Shown piece after piece: positions 34,396-45,554 of a stretch of 64,000 bases of DNA. Position 1 is the first letter of the stretch; each line of letters starts with the position of its first letter. The position numbers were made by a program, and so were the translations under genes. Source of the stretch: Chrysaora quinquecirrha (lineage: Eukaryota; Cnidaria; Scyphozoa; Semaeostomeae; Pelagiidae); contig JACTAT010000043.1 in the NCBI GenBank assembly GCA_014526335.1, forward strand, positions 2,205,206-2,269,205, given 5' to 3'. Under the pieces are notes generated by a model. That model was given only the letters and a program-made list of their open reading frames with translations. It was not told the origin of the DNA and made no database searches.

Positions 34396-35119
34396 CAGGG
34401 GCGCAAATCGGAAAAATTATTGGGGGGTGTCATGAAGTGGGACCGAAGGGTATTGGTCTTTGTGTGCCGAAAAGTGCACCCACCTAGGGGGTTCGGGGCA
34501 TGCTCCCCCGGAAAATTTTGAAAAATTGGGTTGCTAGAATCGCTCTGGTGACCATTTCAGGACTCTTTTAATGTAATTTTTGCGCAGCCCAGCTGTTGAA
34601 GAAAACCTAAGAAACAACAAGTTTTGTCAAAATTTATGTCGATGTTGTCGCCTGGCGCCAAGAATTGTCCAGAAACATAAAAAATAAGGCCAGAAATGGC
34701 TGACACAACTTGTCTTAGGCATCTCCTGAATAACGGCAGTATTGACTACCAATACATTGTACTGTCATGAAGGGATTGGGTTGCAATTGGCCGAAAGTTG
34801 TCCCGCCTAGTTGCTCTGGCCCTTTTGTTTGCAAATTTGTTCTTTCAAGGAAACATCATCACTATTTCCTGCTATGCAAAACAGCGTGGTGAATTGAGTT
34901 CAATGTTCAATGATCTGCATGAGAGCAATTTTTTACCGACTTTTCTTTGGGTTTCGGGTACAACTCTGTTTATTACTATTGAAAATGGAAATAATTTAGT
35001 TCAGAGCCGGATCGGGACCGACTTTATCACTATAAAGTAGCTACTGGGACCGGTTGGAAAAATTATTGGGGGGGGTGTCACACCCCTGTCACACCCCCCC
35101 CCCCTCATTTGCGCCCCTG
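34396..35119. mobile_element. hAT-type non-autonomous element (724 bp)
   Basis: Left end CAGGGGCGCAAAT and right end ATTTGCGCCCCTG are perfect inverted repeats of the CAGGG kind found in hAT elements. The 8-mer TGTCCAAG flanks both ends exactly (34,388-34,395 and 35,120-35,127), the hAT duplication length. No transposase. The interior carries a piece of the 3' coding end of a LINE (around 34,930-34,975) and a 150-bp block (34,573-34,724) that both recur, in a different order, at 53.56-53.9 kb. Confidence 0.9.
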
Positions 35120-35138
35120 TGTCCAAGATTGCTCCTTT

Positions 35139-35686
35139 TTATGCTCGAAGAATTCGAACATATTGGTGTGGGGTGGATGTCACCCACTTACTCACTCACT
35201 CACTTACTAACTTACTAACTAACCAACGCTTGAACAATGGAAAACGTGTAACAATAGGGCCATTGTCAAGAATGCAATTTGGGCCATCGTCTCGGCCATT
35301 GATGCGCAATTTGCGGTTAGTTGTTCACAATCGCGGCCTGCAAGCACTTTTGTCAATCTGGGGTCATGTGACAATTGACTCATCGTTGTTTAGCCTACTT
35401 CATGGAACTGGAAATTTGCCACCTTGCTTTGGTGAATGACATTTCACGCATTCTCAACATTTATCAAAGAGTTTTGCCAAAGAGCGGCAATTTCAGTTTT
35501 CAAAACAAATTGTCATTGTTATTATCCTCACAATGAAAATCGTCATAATAATAATAATAATGATAATAATAATAATCATCATCATTATGATTACCATCAC
35601 CATCATTGACGGTTTGCAACATCTAAAGGAACGGCACCACCACCACAATCATCCCTACAACTATCACCACGACCATCCCCATGTGA
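35139..35686 (+). repeat. Foldback right-arm copy, first half
   Basis: Follows the right arm of the 17.3-20.0 kb foldback in order: TTCGAA motif, a (CTAA)-like tract, unique sequence (about 80 percent by eye), AAT microsatellite, then CCACCACCACAATC minisatellite. It is broken off at about 35,686; the rest is at 44,691-44,996. Confidence 0.8.
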
Positions 35687-35699
35687 CTCTGAAATTGCA

Positions 35700-37132
35700 A
35701 CGTTCACAGAAATACAGCCAGATGATATTCTACCCAATTCTGTCTTTGATCAGAACATTTCTGCCATACATGCCACATCACCATCTCATAAGGTTGAACA
35801 AGACAGCCTTGTTGCCCAATCGAAGTCCGTTAAGAGTCCTGATCTTCTAGAGCATCATAATGCTGCGTTATCTGATTTGCTCTTGTCATACTCTGATATC
35901 TTCGCCACGTCAAGTCTTGATTTAGGTCGTACCTCTATCATTGAACATGACATTTACACAGGCGATGCAAGACCTATAAAGCAATTCCCGTATAGGGTTT
36001 CCCAAACCCAAAGACAAGAGATAGACACACATATTTCAAATATGTTGCAACAGAATATAATACAGCCTTCGTCTAATCCCTGGAGCTCACCAATTGTCTT
36101 GGTAAGAAAAAGGATGGTACGACTAGATTTTGCGTTGATTATCGGAAGTTGAATGCAGTCACTAGGAAGGATAGCTACCCACTCCCTCGAATCGACGACG
36201 CTCTAGATGCACTTGCGAGATCTAAGTACTTTACTACTCTCGATCTTCAGTCAGGTTACCATCAGGTTGCCATGGATCCATATTCGCAGTCAGAAATTGC
36301 TTTCATATCCCATGCTGGACTATTTGAATATAATGTTATGAGTTTTGGGCTGACAAACGCACCTCCTACATTTCAGCGTCTTATGTCACGGGTCTTAGCT
36401 GGCTTAGAATGGAAACTGTGCTTGATTTACATTGACGATATTATTGTATTCTCTTCTGATTTTGAAGAACATTTACATCGATTACCTCCAGTGTTCGATC
36501 GGTTGCATGAAGCTAATTTGAAATTGAAGCCCAGCAAATGTCATTTCGCTCGTCACAGTGTCAAATTTCTAGGCTTTGTCGTCTCTCCTGAGGGTGTGTC
36601 ACTAGACCCTGATAAGCTGACAGCTGTACATAGCATTCCTGTGCCACAGAATGTAAAAGATATTCGAAGTTTTCTTGGTCTTTGCAACTATTATCGTCGC
36701 TTTGTACATAACTTTGCTCAAATTGCCTCACCTTTGAATCATCTTTCTCGTAAGAATGTCGAATTCGCCTGGAGCGCTGAATGTCTGAATGTTGCTCGAT
36801 GGGCTCTCCTCTTGCAACAGTTTGATTTCGACATCCTTTATCGCCCAGGTTTGGCTAATGGTAATGCGGACGCTCTTTCTTGTCGCTCTTGTGCTTCTTC
36901 GCCCGTTTCTGCTTTATTATCGCCTGTTTCTCTGCCTGTCGTTTCAATTGAGTATCCATGTCCTGCTCCTCCACAGTTATCGCAGCTGCAACGCGAAGAT
37001 CGTGATCTTTGTGCTATTATCAACTATCTTGAGACTTCCAAGTTACCAAATGACGATTCTAGAGCTCGGGCTTTGCTTTTATCAGCCGATTTCTACTACA
37101 TTGATGAGAATGGAATTCTTTGCCACTTATAG
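35700..37132 (+). pseudogene. Gypsy pol: reverse transcriptase and RNase H remnant
   Basis: The reverse transcriptase begins around 35,900 with IEHDIYTGDARPIKQ and is shifted by one base in an A-run near 36,110 (the KKDG motif). It continues as PRIDDALDAL, TLDLQSGYHQV and FGLTNAPPTFQRLM, with the catalytic YIDD at 36,428-36,439 and FLGFVVSPEGV. At about 36,790 the sequence jumps from the connection region straight to the last RNase H segment (FDFDILYRPGLANGNADALS). About 120 residues holding the RNase H catalytic acids are therefore deleted. An in-frame TAG stands at 37,130-37,132 before the integrase. Confidence 0.9.
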
Positions 37133-37457
37133 ACTCCCGGCAAACGTCAGGTACAGTCATTACGTTCTCAAGTCGTCATCCCCGCCAGCCTCCGTCGCGA
37201 AATATTGATTTCATGCCATGATGAGCCTACTGGCGGTCACTTGAGTATTTTTAAAACGTACAAAAAAGTACCATCTCGCTTCTTTTGGCAAGGCATGTTT
37301 AAAGATATAGAACATCGGTATTTGTCCTGTGTGGACTGCGCAATGAAAAAATCACAAGAAAGCTCCTCTACTGCCTATTCCCGTTGAAGGGGCATTCGAT
37401 CGCGTCGCAATGGACATTATGGGACCCTTACCTGTCACCAACGATGGCAATTACCAC
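37133..37457 (+). pseudogene. Gypsy integrase, zinc finger and first catalytic Asp
   Basis: Encodes the HHCC zinc-binding domain (HDEPTGGH then CVDC) and, after a TGA near 37,385, the start of the catalytic core with VAMDIMGPLP, containing the first Asp of the D,D-35-E triad. The LINE insertion begins right after (37,457/37,458). The remaining core is at 43,225 onward. Confidence 0.85.
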
Positions 37458-38267
37458 CAAAACCTCAGGATTTGCGCTACCTATATACCACCCTCAGATT
37501 CTAAATACTTTACAAATGACATCTTTGATGATCTTTTAGACGATGTTATAAATTTTTCTACTTCCACAGATGACTTAATGATAATAGGTGACTTCAATGC
37601 TCGTACGAGCTGCGTACCTGACAACCTACCAGACTTTAAACATTCATCCAATACAGAAGCCGACATTCTGAATCTTGGTAACTTCTTACCAAGGTCGAAT
37701 TGTGATCAAGGTGATCCAAACAATCATGGACGCCAGCTAATCAATCTATGTCGATCACTGAATCTTAGAATATTAAATGGTCGAAAATTCGGTGATGCAA
37801 TAGGGAACCTAACCTGCCTTACAAATAATGGTGCTAGCACTGTTGATTATGCTGTTGTATCCCAATCACTTTATGACAAGACATCCCTATTCTACGTAAG
37901 CGAGCAGTCCTGCTTGTCTGATCACTGTAAAATAACTGCTCATCTACCTAACAAAAAGCTCATCGTTGAAAATAACAATAAGTATAACTGGACAGCCTTA
38001 ATAAATAATTTCATATGGGACAAGGAATCCTCAGAGAGCTTTCGCCGGGCACTGAGCTCTGCCGAAATAAGAATCAGACTTTCAAACATCCTAAACGATA
38101 AGCAAAAACTTAACGATCTTAATTACTTAAGTTCAGAATTAACGAGCATTTTCCACGACGTGGCTAAAATGTCACTAAAACCTAAGAACCCGAAGAAGCA
38201 ATCACAAAATAGCAAGCAACCTCCCAAAAAGAAATGGTTCGACTCCGAATCTCAAAAAGGAAATTAA
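37458..38267 (+). pseudogene. Nested LINE endonuclease (5' truncated)
   Basis: Starts inside the endonuclease at ICATYIPPSD, then MIIGDFNARTS (the GDxN catalytic region), a linker and CLSDHCKITA (the SDH motif). It runs on through a basic stretch (PKNPKKQSQNSKQPPKKK). The upstream AINET-type motif is lost by truncation. Its apparent N-terminus, read from the Gypsy integrase start, is a chimera of two elements created by the insertion and not a real fusion gene. It overlaps the next frame by 34 bp, so a small shift separates them. Confidence 0.85.
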
Positions 38268-39140
38268 ATAAACTCTCCAAACAAAAACAACTCGATCCTT
38301 TCAGTCTGTTTAAAAGGAATAAATATAGAGAAAAATTAAAAGAATACAAATCCCTTCTTCATACTAAACGTAAAAATTTTTGGAATGACAGAATAACCGA
38401 ATTGCAACAAAACCCATATGAAGAGAGCTTCTGGAATATTTGGAAAGACTTCGATGAAAATATTACAAAAAAACCTAACGCAATACAAAACGGTTCTATT
38501 TGGGAAAATTACTATAAAGAGCTTTTCCATGCTGATAATCAGGAAAATACACATTTCCGTGCAGCTAATCCCAATGTTACAATACTTAGTAAAGAGATTG
38601 ATGACAAAGAACTTACTGAATGCATAAAAAAACTGAAAAACAAAAAAGCTATAGGATTTGATGGAATAAGCAACGAAATGATCAAAAACTGCTCTATTGA
38701 TTTATTTTCACTAATCAAGATAACTCTAAACTTAATGCTCTCCTTGGGTCAGGTGCCCAATTCATGGTGTAAAGGACTTATTACTCCCGTCTACAAAAAA
38801 GGATCCAAATCTAACCCAGATAACTACCGTGGTATCTGTGTTGGTAATGCCCTTCTTAAATTGTTTTGCCTACTATTAAACACTAGGCTCTCCTCAATTG
38901 TAAATATGAACAAACTTATTAGTAAAAATCAAATTGGCTTCCAGAGCGGAAGCCGCACTTCTGACCATCTTCTTACTCTAAAAGCTTTAATAAATAAACA
39001 TGTTCGTGATAATAGAAAACAAAAAGTTCATGCTGCTTTCATAGATTTCCGCAAAGCTTTTGATAATGTATGGCACAACGGCCTTTTCCAAAAACTAGAG
39101 AAAAGTGGAATAGATCAAAATTTTCTAAAAACAGTTCAAA
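38234..39140 (+). pseudogene. Nested LINE reverse transcriptase, first part
   Basis: Contains KKLKNKKAIGFDGISNEMIK, SWCKGLITPVYKKG, NYRGICVGNALLKLF and FIDFRKAFDNVWHNGL (motif A, with catalytic Asp). Coding stops matching at 39,140, where the TIR element is inserted, and picks up again at 41,638. Confidence 0.9.
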
Positions 39141-40239
39141 GAGGGGTACTTCGGGGGGGTCCCAATACCGCAATACCGCGCGAAAAAATCGCCGAATCCC
39201 GAATACCGAACGAAAAAGTTGCAAAATACCGCAAAATCCTAAAAACTAAAAATATCAGTATTGTTTATGCGATTATGACATAGACCATCAGTGTATAAGA
39301 ACTTGAATCCATCTGAAACGCACTTGTCCCATTTTTCCTGTCACGGCCGGGGTCGAGGTCTCGATTAGTTAACTTACTACTGAGATCCTAGCGACTGGCG
39401 CTAAAACATCAATTCACCTTCACCTTCATCTTTCGTCATTCCGCAGACACAATTCCTTATTGGCTGTTCAGAGTTAGAATAAAATTCGGTTCAAACCGAA
39501 TCATGTTCCCATTGTATCCACCGGCAACGCTAGGTAGCCCAGTTGCTAAAAATGACGCTCATTTTGAAAGTAATTCTTATTCAATTAGCTTGGGGATCGC
39601 AAACGTAAACAACACTGCCAAATTCAAGGACTAGTGACATTTTGTTTGCTGCATAAACGTTGCTGCTGTTTTGACAAACATAGCTACATTGTATGGCCGC
39701 GCGAAACGTTAAAGAGGGGTACTTCCGCACAGGTCTTGTCAATTTTGCCTTCGAACAGAAGCATTGAAGTACGAGAGTCCAGAAAGTATCGCATGCGCGA
39801 CAAAGCTTTTCCCACAATTGCCTGCATAACTTGAAGAAGTTCGGTGAGTATAAAGATGGTGTCTTTATATAATTGATTCAGTGTGTGAGTCGGAAGCTGG
39901 CGGGATATTCAAGTGTAAGCATATGGTCTGGGGGCCGGATAGTCCCTCCCCCTTGGCTGGCCGAAGATTCACGGGAGAATAGCGATTTCCTGTAATGGGA
40001 ACCACCGTAAGATGCGGCGCCTCAGCCACATTGCCTCGGCTTTGTGGATGCAAGTGGGGAGCATTCATCTCGAGCACTGAGCAATGTTTTTGCTTTTCAC
40101 GCCATTTTGATTTACTACAAATAGACTCAATACATACACGAAATGCATGACAGCAACTGCAACAACAGTGCCGCAAACAAGCAAATTTACAAAATTCCAT
40201 TTTGTGCAAGAATTTAATGCTGCAACGAAGGCACTTTGC

Positions 40240-40975
40240 GCAGCTCCGCAGCAACAAGTTACACTGATGCTACAGCTGGCGGTAAATGCGCCGACGGCGT
40301 ACAGGACCCGGACCCCGACCCCAGATGGAGCGGCGTCGCGGGGCAAAGTGAAAATGAGACTACGCCGACGCGTCTTAGATGCAGCAGGGCAGAGTGAAAA
40401 CTAGACCTTGTTGTATGAAGTTACCATACAGGACACATTATCTTTTAACTTGAAACATCCGCTCCCTTTCTTAAATCATTTTCAAATTAACATTACATTT
40501 CTGTTTTATTTCCAAAATTAACCAATAAATTAAAATAATCAACAAATAAATATTTAAGAGAAAATCATTTCTGTACCTTTAAATGCTTACACTAACATAA
40601 ATATATCATTCTTTTTTGCAAAATTCTAAGTAATGTGAATTGAAAACGAGGAATTGTCGCCGAGAATTGAAAACGAGGTTACGACGAAGCCTCTTAGCTG
40701 CGTCGTCGCAAGCCATCAGCCGCTGCCCTGCCACATTTTTGACCCCGACGCCGCTCCATAAGAGATGTTCCTAATAAGGGGTGTCTGTGGCATGCTCCCG
40801 CAGAAAATTTTTCAAAATACAACCTCGAGATTGGCCCAGATTGGCTTTTCTTGGCAGTTTTCTTTTGAGAGGAGATTGTACTAGGCGGCAACTTCATGAA
40901 ACTAGGTGGGCAATGATAGGGGCTAGGGGGCATTTGCCCCTCTAGCTTCCTAGCTACTATGTTAAAAGAGGCCTT
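40240..40975 (-). repeat. Mosaic of dispersed repeats inside the TIR element
   Basis: Holds inverted 14-mers ATGGAGCGGCGTCG (40,325-40,338) and complement (40,746-40,759). It also has fragments of the repeat at 26,836-27,110 in reverse orientation. The GC-rich islands contrast with the AT-rich surroundings. Confidence 0.6.
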
Positions 40976-40989
40976 GCTGTCTGCATATG

Positions 40990-41320
40990 TGTAACTTGTG
41001 CAGAAAATTGTTAAGTCGTGCAATCAAAATGTAAATTGCGTAACAACATTGCAAAGTCGTTCAATCAAATGTTAAGTCGTGCAAAAAAATTGTAAAGTTG
41101 TGCAACCAAAATGTAAAATCGCGCAACAACATTGCAAAGTCGTGCAATCAAATGTAAAGTTGTGCAACCAAATATAGCGTTGTGCCATTAACACGTGAAA
41201 TCGCGCGACAAATTGCAAAGTCGTGCAACCAAAATGTAAATCACGCAGCAAAATTACAAAGTCGTGCAACAAAAATGCTATGTCGTGCAGTAAAACATAG
41301 AATCGTGCAGAAAAATATCA
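40990..41320 (+). repeat. ~20-bp minisatellite (GTCGTGCAACCAAAATGTAA)
   Basis: About 15 units of 19-22 bp, alternating GTCGTGCAATCAAATGTAAA and TCGCGCAACAACATTGCAAA types, giving a partial 40-bp period. Confidence 0.9.
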
Positions 41321-41637
41321 CAAATTTCTGTCAAAAAGTCATGTTTTTGGCCGGTTTGGTGCACCGAAACAATGGTTGAATTCACAATTCAATACATAAA
41401 CCTTTGCTATCTTCTTTTCGACTTGTTCTCGTGTAGCTATTGGTCTCTGGTAAATTTAAGTTTCCCTTCAGCTATGGCTTTTTAACTGTTTCTTTAAAGG
41501 TTCGTAAAATACTCAATACCGCACTGTAAAACTTCAATACCGCAACACCGCAAGGATTTTCCGTCAATACCGCAATACCGCGCATATTTTACACCCGATA
41601 CCGCAGTACCGCAAACCCCGAAGTACCCCTCTTCAAA

Positions 41638-42374
41638 GCATATATAAAAATACTGAATGCGCAGTTAAATTAAACAACAAATGCACAAAATTCTTCAAAT
41701 GTTCCAAAGGTGTTCGGCAAGGATGTCCATTAAGCCCAACGTTGTTTAATTTGTATATCAATGACTTAGTTGATATCCTAGATAAAGACAATCCAACACC
41801 GCTTGACCTTGGTCACGAACCTATAACTTGTCTATTCTATGCTGACGACTTAATCATCCTTTCAACTTCTCATGACGGGCTACAGAAATGCTTGAATAGC
41901 TTAGCTGACTATTGTAACTGCTGGAAACTTAAAGTCAATTCAGATAAATCCAAGTGTATGACATTCTATAAAAACAATACCAAATACAAACAAAATTTTT
42001 ACATAAACAATTCCCGAATCGAAAATGTAACTGAGTTCACCTATCTTGGTATCACCCTAAACGCAGCTTGTAATTTCAAGGAGACTTTAAACATACTCAG
42101 CGCTAAAGCCAATCGTGCTCTTTTGGCTCTAAATAGCAGATTTAAAATTAAACATCTCCCTGTTAAAATTGCTTTAAAACTCTTTGACTCAATGATCTCA
42201 CCTATCCTCCTTTATGGCTCAGAAGTTTGGGGACCCTACCTTAACTTTAAACAAAGTGATTGGGATAAACAGGAAATCGAAAAGGTGCACACGCAATTCC
42301 TTAAAAGAATTCTTGGTGTTAACAGATCCACTACAAATGCTTTGGTCCGTGCTGAAATGGGACGATTCCTCTAA
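41638..42374 (+). pseudogene. Nested LINE reverse transcriptase, second part
   Basis: Continues the reverse transcriptase after the TIR element: GVRQGCPLSPTLFNLYINDL (motif B) and LFYADDLIIL with YADD at 41,838-41,849. Then follow VNSDKSKCM (the thumb-side Lys motif) and FTYLGITL. A frame change occurs at about 42,360. Confidence 0.9.
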
Positions 42375-43045
42375 ACGTGGCAATTGACTGTAGAGTTAAT
42401 AATTTTGTCAAACATATTAAAGGCGATTGTGAACCAGATTCACTTGTTTTCAAGCACTTGAATATGAAAACTCTGTTAATTCTCGTAAAACAATAAACTC
42501 TTATATTAATGAAATAACTAACGATGTAAAAGAAAACGGCTTAGCCATAGACTCTCTAACGTCTCTCTCTAAAACTAACACGAAAAAGGTACTAAAACAT
42601 CAATATCACATATACTGGAAATCTTACATTGACAGCTGCTCAAAAGCTCTTTCCTATAAGACATACAAGACTCGAACCTACTTTGAGCCATATCTATACT
42701 TAATCCAAAATCGAAAATGTAGAAGATTCTTCTCAAAATTAAGACTTAGCGACCATTGCCTGGCAATTGAAAAGGGAGACACTTGAAACCCCCATTGAAA
42801 GAGATCAAAGATTCTGCAAATACTGTAGCAATGAAGTAGAAAATGAAACACACTTTATGTTATCCTGTAAAATTACAACTTTGAACGCAAGATTTTCCTT
42901 GAAAAGATTGAAAATCTATGTCCCCAATTTAAATCGATCCCAACAAATGAACAAAAATTCATATATCTAATGACACGCGAAAATGAAACTTTGATAAAAG
43001 ATACAAGCGAATTCATTTCAACTATATATGATAAACGCTTACAAG
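42375..43045 (+). pseudogene. Nested LINE C-terminal domain with CCHC-like motif
   Basis: Read in three frames because of small indels. It carries YHIYWKSYIDSC, then RFFSKLRLSDHCLAIEKG, and FCKYCSNEVENETHFMLSC (about 42,812-42,870), a CX2CX8HX4C pattern like the zinc-binding motif near the C-terminus of several LINE families. Confidence 0.75.
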
Positions 43046-43224
43046 CAAATTAAAAAAAAAAAAAAAAAACTAAAGCTTTTTAGAACCTTAATTTTTATTA
43101 ACACTCAACTGTCATGTAACTTACGTATCTTTTTCTAATTAAGATTGTATTTTTTGTTATGTTATAGTGTAGTTGTAGACCATGTATCACATGATATAGC
43201 GTCGAATTTGAAAAAAAAAAAAAA

Positions 43225-44193
43225 TATTATTGTCTTTTCCGACTATTATACGCGCTGGCCGGAAGCATTTGCATTGCTTTCCGCTGAAGCCCCACGTATA
43301 GCTGAGTTACTTGTTAACGAAATCCTTGCTCGCCATGGTGCCCTTAAAACATTATTGTCGGATCGTGGTTCAAACTTTCTTGCTTCAATCGTCAAAGAAG
43401 TATGTAAATCAATCAACGCACGCAAGCTATATACCACCGCGTATCATCAGCAGACGGAAGGATTAGTTGAGCGCTTTAACAGCACATTGGCCGACGCTTT
43501 GTCCATGTACGTCAGCAGTAATCAAAAGGACTGGGATCGTCACTTATCGCTTGTGTTATTCGCATTTCGTGTAGCACCTCACGCCTCAACGCACGAATCA
43601 CCGTTTTTATTTTATGGACGTGAGCCCCGTCTGCCGATTGATGCTGCGCTTCTGCCCCCAACACCGCCTCTGTCTTCGTCCGTCCCTGAACATAGAGCTC
43701 GAATTGTTGAAAACCTCGAAAACGCTCGTCGTATCGTTAAGTCAAATACTGAATTAGCGCAACTGCGTATGAAACAACAGTACGATAAACGCAGTGCTCC
43801 CGTACCTTTCGATATCGGCTCCAAAGTTTGGGTGTGTACACCAAAAAGCCGCAAAGGGCTCTCCAAAAAGTTAGCGCATAACTGCCATGGACCATACCGC
43901 ATCGCTTCCAAGCTTTCACCCGTCCACTTCAAGCTCCAGACCACAGAAAATCGCCCTGTTAGCGTCCCGGTTCACGCAAACCGGATGAAGCCATACATCG
44001 ACCCTAATGCTCGACAGATCTCCGCACCATCAATCGATGATTCGTCATTTGATCTCGCCGATTATGATCTACCACCTGATAGTTTCATCGCAAATGATAC
44101 TCAAGTGGACAATATGGCTCACCACTCAGCTACTGAACCTACAATTACTCGTTCAGAAGACTTGTTTACTCCGCAACAGATTCAGCCCGCTTG
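43225..44193 (+). pseudogene. Gypsy integrase core and C-terminal tail
   Basis: Resumes the Gypsy integrase just after the LINE poly(A): IIVFSDYYTRWPEAF, LLSDRGSNF (second catalytic Asp) and TEGLVERFN (catalytic Glu). A C-terminal GPY-like segment follows (HNCHGPYRIASKLS), then an acidic tail. It ends TGA at 44,191-44,193. This half alone is uninterrupted for over 300 codons, suggesting that the LINE insertion is comparatively recent. Confidence 0.9.
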
Positions 44194-44238
44194 ATTATTT
44201 TGGCGAGCCAGGAGGCTCTCTCTTAAAGGGGAGGGTAA

Positions 44239-44690
44239 TGTTGAACAATTAAACAAAGTGGTTGAAGAAGAGGTCATGCTTGAAGAAGAGGTTGATGAAC
44301 ATTGAACTTTGGACATTTTTAGTTGTTTTGTTGCGAAATGTTTAATCGAACGATTTATAGACTTTTCTAGAACATTTCACACTATTACTATTTTCTAATT
44401 GGACAGTTGTTTTATCGTATCATATATTCTTGCTTCTGATTGGTTTTTAGGTTTTTAGTTAAGGCGTTTTGCCATGTGCTTTCTGATTATAAAAGGTTTT
44501 GAGCAGTTAATTTTATGAGAGTTGATGTTACGATTTGTAAAGTAAAGCTTACAGCGCTGTCGTCTATCTGAAGTGAATCCTGTCGTGCTGCGGTTCTGGT
44601 TCAAACTTATAAAGGTCGTAAGTCAAACTTTTGTCCTTTAGTAGAAGTAATTTCAAGCTGATATATTTGTTATAAATCTGTCGCATAACA
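44239..44690 (+). repeat. Gypsy 3' LTR
   Basis: Follows the polypurine tract (44,226-44,235). Starts TGTTGAACAATT and ends CGCATAACA, so TG...CA bounded, 452 bp. A TATAAAA word (about 44,486) could be the LTR promoter. The matching 5' LTR is not in the window. Confidence 0.8.
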
Positions 44691-44996
44691 CACCACCACA
44701 ATCACCCCTTCAACCATCACCACGATCACCCCTATCACAACCACCACAACCACCCCTTCAGCACCACAAACACCTCTACCACGACCACCATAGCCACCAT
44801 ACAACCACAATCACCCCTACCAACCAGCATCATGATCATCGTGGTCATCAACATTATCATCATAACCACCACCATTATCACCACAATCGTTATCGTCATC
44901 GTTGTGCATAGCGACAAACATCTTTCATCATTTGACTGAAATAGCTGTATTCAACCAGAGTCGTTCTTCGAACATGCCCATAGGGCCCCTATGTTT
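44691..44996 (+). repeat. Foldback right-arm copy, second half
   Basis: CACCACCACAATCACC minisatellite followed by the outer end of the foldback (TTCGAACATGCCCATAGGGC then CCCCTATGTTT). It completes the arm begun at 35,139. Confidence 0.8.
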
Positions 44997-45554
44997 TTAA
45001 AGAAACTCGTTTATAAGAAACTCAGTACTGAGATCAATATTGGTTATTTATTGACGAAACGTGCTGTCGCGTTTTATCTTATGCTTAAACACCATAAAGG
45101 ATAAGATTTAATTTTCTTTAGAGTATTAAGATATAAAAATCCATAAAAAATGATAAAAAAGTAAATAAATATAATTGGATAAAACATTAAACCCTAATAA
45201 TTTTAAACTGAGCAGTAATTAAAAGCAAACCCCATTGAGCAAACCCCTCTAATCAACCCCAATTAGACACAATAATGCCTTTGTGAACAAAAAGGCCTTG
45301 CTGACCTTTTATGACAACGAAAGTCCCACAAAAAAGAAGAATTTAAAAGACACAATGATGTTATTTGAAAGGATTTGTTCAATTTGTGGAGATTTTCTGG
45401 GATTTTATACCCTAATTCAACGACCTAAAAGTAAGTTATACTTTTTGGGTGGTTTTGGGTGGTTTTGACCTGATTGTGGGTCGTTTTGGGTTGTTTTGGC
45501 TGGTTTTGGGTTGTTTTGGGTCGTTTTGGTTAGTTCCGCGTTTTAGTAAGTACG

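Larger units (their letters stand above)
39141..41631. mobile_element. 2.5-kb TIR element inside the nested LINE
   Basis: Perfect 16-bp inverted ends: GAGGGGTACTTCGGGG at 39,141 and CCCCGAAGTACCCCTC at 41,616-41,631. The LINE hexamer TTCAAA (39,135-39,140 and 41,632-41,637), or TTCAAAG if the end G is assigned to the target, is duplicated. The 19-mer CAATACCGCAATACCGCGC occurs in the same orientation near both ends (about 39,163 and 41,555), together with other ATACCGC copies. No transposase; the interior contains other repeats. Confidence 0.85.
37458..43224 (+). mobile_element. Nested LINE in Gypsy integrase, poly(A)-ended
   Basis: A 5'-truncated LINE, in the same orientation as its Gypsy host, ending in a poly(A) tract (43,211-43,224). 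An internal A-run also lies at 43,053-43,070. It is itself interrupted by a 2.5-kb TIR element at 39,141-41,631. It differs in family from LINE copies 1-3: it has a C-terminal CX2CX8HX4C motif and a true poly(A) tail. No target duplication visible at the junctions. Confidence 0.88.
35687..44690 (+). mobile_element. Ty3/Gypsy retrotransposon, 5' truncated, with nested insertions
   Basis: Order kept: end of protease/pol linker, reverse transcriptase, tail of RNase H, integrase zinc finger, integrase start, [nested LINE 37,458-43,224], integrase core, C-terminal tail, polypurine tract AAAGGGGAGGG, 3' LTR. The 5' LTR, gag and protease are missing, and most of RNase H is deleted. It sits inside a foldback-arm repeat whose two halves flank it. 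Confidence 0.9.
33190..45554. mobile_element. 12.4-kb TIR element with 9-bp target duplication
   Basis: The first bases, CGTACTTACTAAAACGCGGA, are the exact inverted copy of the last 20. Inverted similarity continues for about 100 bp on each side as (CCAAAACGACC)-like repeats (33,190-33,300 and 45,445-45,554). The 9-mer GATAACATC directly flanks both ends (33,181-33,189 and 45,555-45,563). Removing the element gives the satellite word GGGGGATAACATCAGTACAG, which exists uninterrupted near 60,143-60,162. Everything inside appears to be later insertions, and no transposase for this element was recognised. A 9-bp duplication with long TIRs suggests a Mutator-like superfamily, but that is inference. 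Confidence 0.85.

Noticed and set aside
37410..38267. Apparent fusion gene of integrase start and endonuclease
   Set aside because: The junction at 37,457 is where a LINE is inserted into a Gypsy element; the continuous frame is accidental.
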